A stretch of 64,000 bases of DNA from Rhizobium aethiopicum (GTDB taxonomy: Bacteria; Pseudomonadota; Alphaproteobacteria; Rhizobiales; Rhizobiaceae). The DNA lies in assembly GCF_900094625.1 (NCBI RefSeq), contig NZ_FMAJ01000006.1, positions 62,001-126,000 of the forward strand, in the 5' to 3' direction. Shown here piece by piece: positions 62,988 to 64,000 of the stretch. The position numbers were made by a program, and so were the translations under genes. Numbering within the stretch: position 1 is the first letter of the stretch; each line of letters starts with the position of its first letter. Under the pieces are notes generated by a model that was not told where the DNA came from, did no database searches, and worked only from the letters and a program-made list of their open reading frames with translations.

Positions 62988-64000
62988 TCAGCCCTCCAAA
63001 ACCGGCAGAACGCCACTCGAAACCGAGGCATTCAGCGCCCCCGTCGCCACCAGTTCGGTGGCGGCGGCGAGGTCGTTTGCCATGTAACGATCGACGTCGA
63101 GGCTCGGCACCTTGGCGCGGATCGCGGCGATCGCCTTGCGAAGCTCCGGGCTTGTCGCCAACGGCGCGCGTAGCTCGACGCCCTGGGCGGCGGTCAGCGC
63201 TTCGATGCCGATGATGCCGAACAGGTTTTCGGTCATCTGCAGGAGGCGGCGGGCGCCGTGGCAGGCCATAGAGACATGGTCTTCCTGGTTGGCCGAGGTC
63301 GGCGTCGAATCGACCGAGGCCGGGTGCGACATCTGCTTGTTTTCCGACATCAGCGCCGCCGAAGTGACCTCGGCGATCATCAGACCGGAATTCAGGCCCG
63401 GCTTTTTGGCGAGAAAGGCCGGCAGGCCGTAGGAGAGGGTGGGATCGACCAGCAGCGCGATGCGGCGCTGCGAGATCGCGCCGATTTCGCAGATGGCGAG
63501 CGCGATCTGGTCGGCGGCGAAGGCGACCGGTTCGGCGTGGAAATTGCCGCCTGAGACGACGGAGTTGTCGGAGAGCACCAGCGGATTGTCGGTGACCGCA
63601 TTGGCTTCAATCTCCAGTGTGCGGGCGACCGAGCGCAACAGATCGAGGCAGGCGCCGTCAACCTGCGGCTGGCAGCGAATGCAATAGGGGTCCTGCACCC
63701 GCTCGTCGCCCTCGATATGGCTCTGGCGGATGACCGATCTTTCGAGCAGGGCGCGAAGGGCGGCTGCCGTGTCGATCTGGCCCTTGTGGCCGCGCAATGT
63801 GTGAATGTCCGGGTGGAAGGGCGCCGAGGAGCCCATGGCGGCATCGGTCGACATGGCGCCGGTGATGAGGGCGGCCTGGGCGGCGCGGTGGGCGCGGAAG
63901 AGGCCGGCGAGCGCCAAGGCCGTCGAGGTCTGTGTACCGTTGATCAGGGCCAGGCCCTCCTTGGCGGCGAGCACGACCGGTTTCAGGCCGGCTCTTTCCA
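62988..64000 (-). CDS. hutH: Histidine ammonia-lyase, N-terminus beyond window edge
   Basis: About 336 C-terminal codons of HutH are present; the N-terminal third with the Ala-Ser-Gly MIO cofactor triad lies beyond position 64000. Recognisable parts are [13 protein letters not shown], the [12 protein letters not shown] motif, the SGGNFHAEP segment and [25 protein letters not shown]. HutH deaminates histidine to urocanate. It precedes hutG in transcription; hutI and regulator genes, if present, are further right. Confidence 0.95.
   Translation of the reverse strand, partial: ERAGLKPVVLAAKEGLALINGTQTSTALALAGLFRAHRAAQAALITGAMSTDAAMGSSAPFHPDIHTLRGHKGQIDTAAALRALLERSVIRQSHIEGDERVQDPYCIRCQPQVDGACLDLLRSVARTLEIEANAVTDNPLVLSDNSVVSGGNFHAEPVAFAADQIALAICEIGAISQRRIALLVDPTLSYGLPAFLAKKPGLNSGLMIAEVTSAALMSENKQMSHPASVDSTPTSANQEDHVSMACHGARRLLQMTENLFGIIGIEALTAAQGVELRAPLATSPELRKAIAAIRAKVPSLDVDRYMANDLAAATELVATGALNASVSSGVLPVLEG

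Overview
The window looks like chromosomal or large-replicon DNA of a Rhizobium/Agrobacterium-group alphaproteobacterium, most likely Rhizobium. The evidence is the high and even GC, the cyoABCD-SURF1 block, a pcaDCHGB operon divergent from pcaQ, a hutHGUD-type operon, Xre-RES and ParE-type toxin-antitoxin pairs, and several palindromic intergenic repeats of the rhizobial RIME type. No rRNA, tRNA, CRISPR array, complete insertion sequence or phage module was recognised. Two genes are cut by the window edges: a TetR regulator on the left and hutH on the right.

Layout. 1-4.4 kb: TetR regulator and divergent Bcr/CflA drug exporter, two tandem LacI regulators, a small glycine-zipper envelope protein with a clear terminator. 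4.5-8.5 kb: two half-size ABC exporters that look like a heterodimer with one degenerate ATP site. 8.8-13.1 kb: flavoprotein reductase, FAD/NAD(P)-binding protein, PAS-PAS hybrid histidine kinase. 13.1-19.4 kb: acyltransferase and the bo3-type quinol oxidase operon with SURF1. 19.8-22.2 kb: MFS transporter with a possible FixK/FnrN box, then a ParE-type TA pair. 22.2-29.2 kb: a cyclic-nucleotide-binding protein, a 904-residue ABC-exporter-like protein with ruined ATPase motifs, and three glycosyltransferases; this is the best candidate for an undescribed system. 29.3-35.3 kb: peptide-type ABC importer operon. 35.5-39.8 kb: cyclase-homology protein, nucleotide-sugar dehydrogenase, DUF3095 protein. 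39.9-43.3 kb: methyltransferase, Rrf2 regulator with divergent oxidoreductase, then a less GC-rich patch with a DUF805 gene whose start is damaged and a small secreted protein. 43.3-50.2 kb: FkbM methyltransferase coupled to a membrane [2Fe-2S] adenylate cyclase, a glycosyltransferase/deacetylase pair, hydrolase, GFA protein, MBL-fold hydrolase. 50.5-55.6 kb: pca genes. 55.7-58.9 kb: Xre-RES TA module, hydrolase, tiny disordered protein, a candidate small RNA, DUF899 protein behind three operator-like repeats. 58.9-64 kb: J-domain protein and the hut operon.

How the genes work together. The Pca enzymes take protocatechuate down the beta-ketoadipate route to 3-oxoadipate under PcaQ, and the Hut enzymes take histidine through urocanate toward glutamate. 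The cyo operon supplies a terminal quinol oxidase and its SURF1 assembly factor. Cyclic-nucleotide signalling is unusually dense: one apparently intact redox-type adenylate cyclase, one cyclase homologue with altered substrate residues, a cyclase-like DUF3095 protein and a stand-alone cNMP-binding protein. Glycan genes also recur: four glycosyltransferases, an NDP-sugar dehydrogenase, a NodB-fold deacetylase and an acyltransferase. These suggest, but do not prove, surface polysaccharide functions tied to second messengers.
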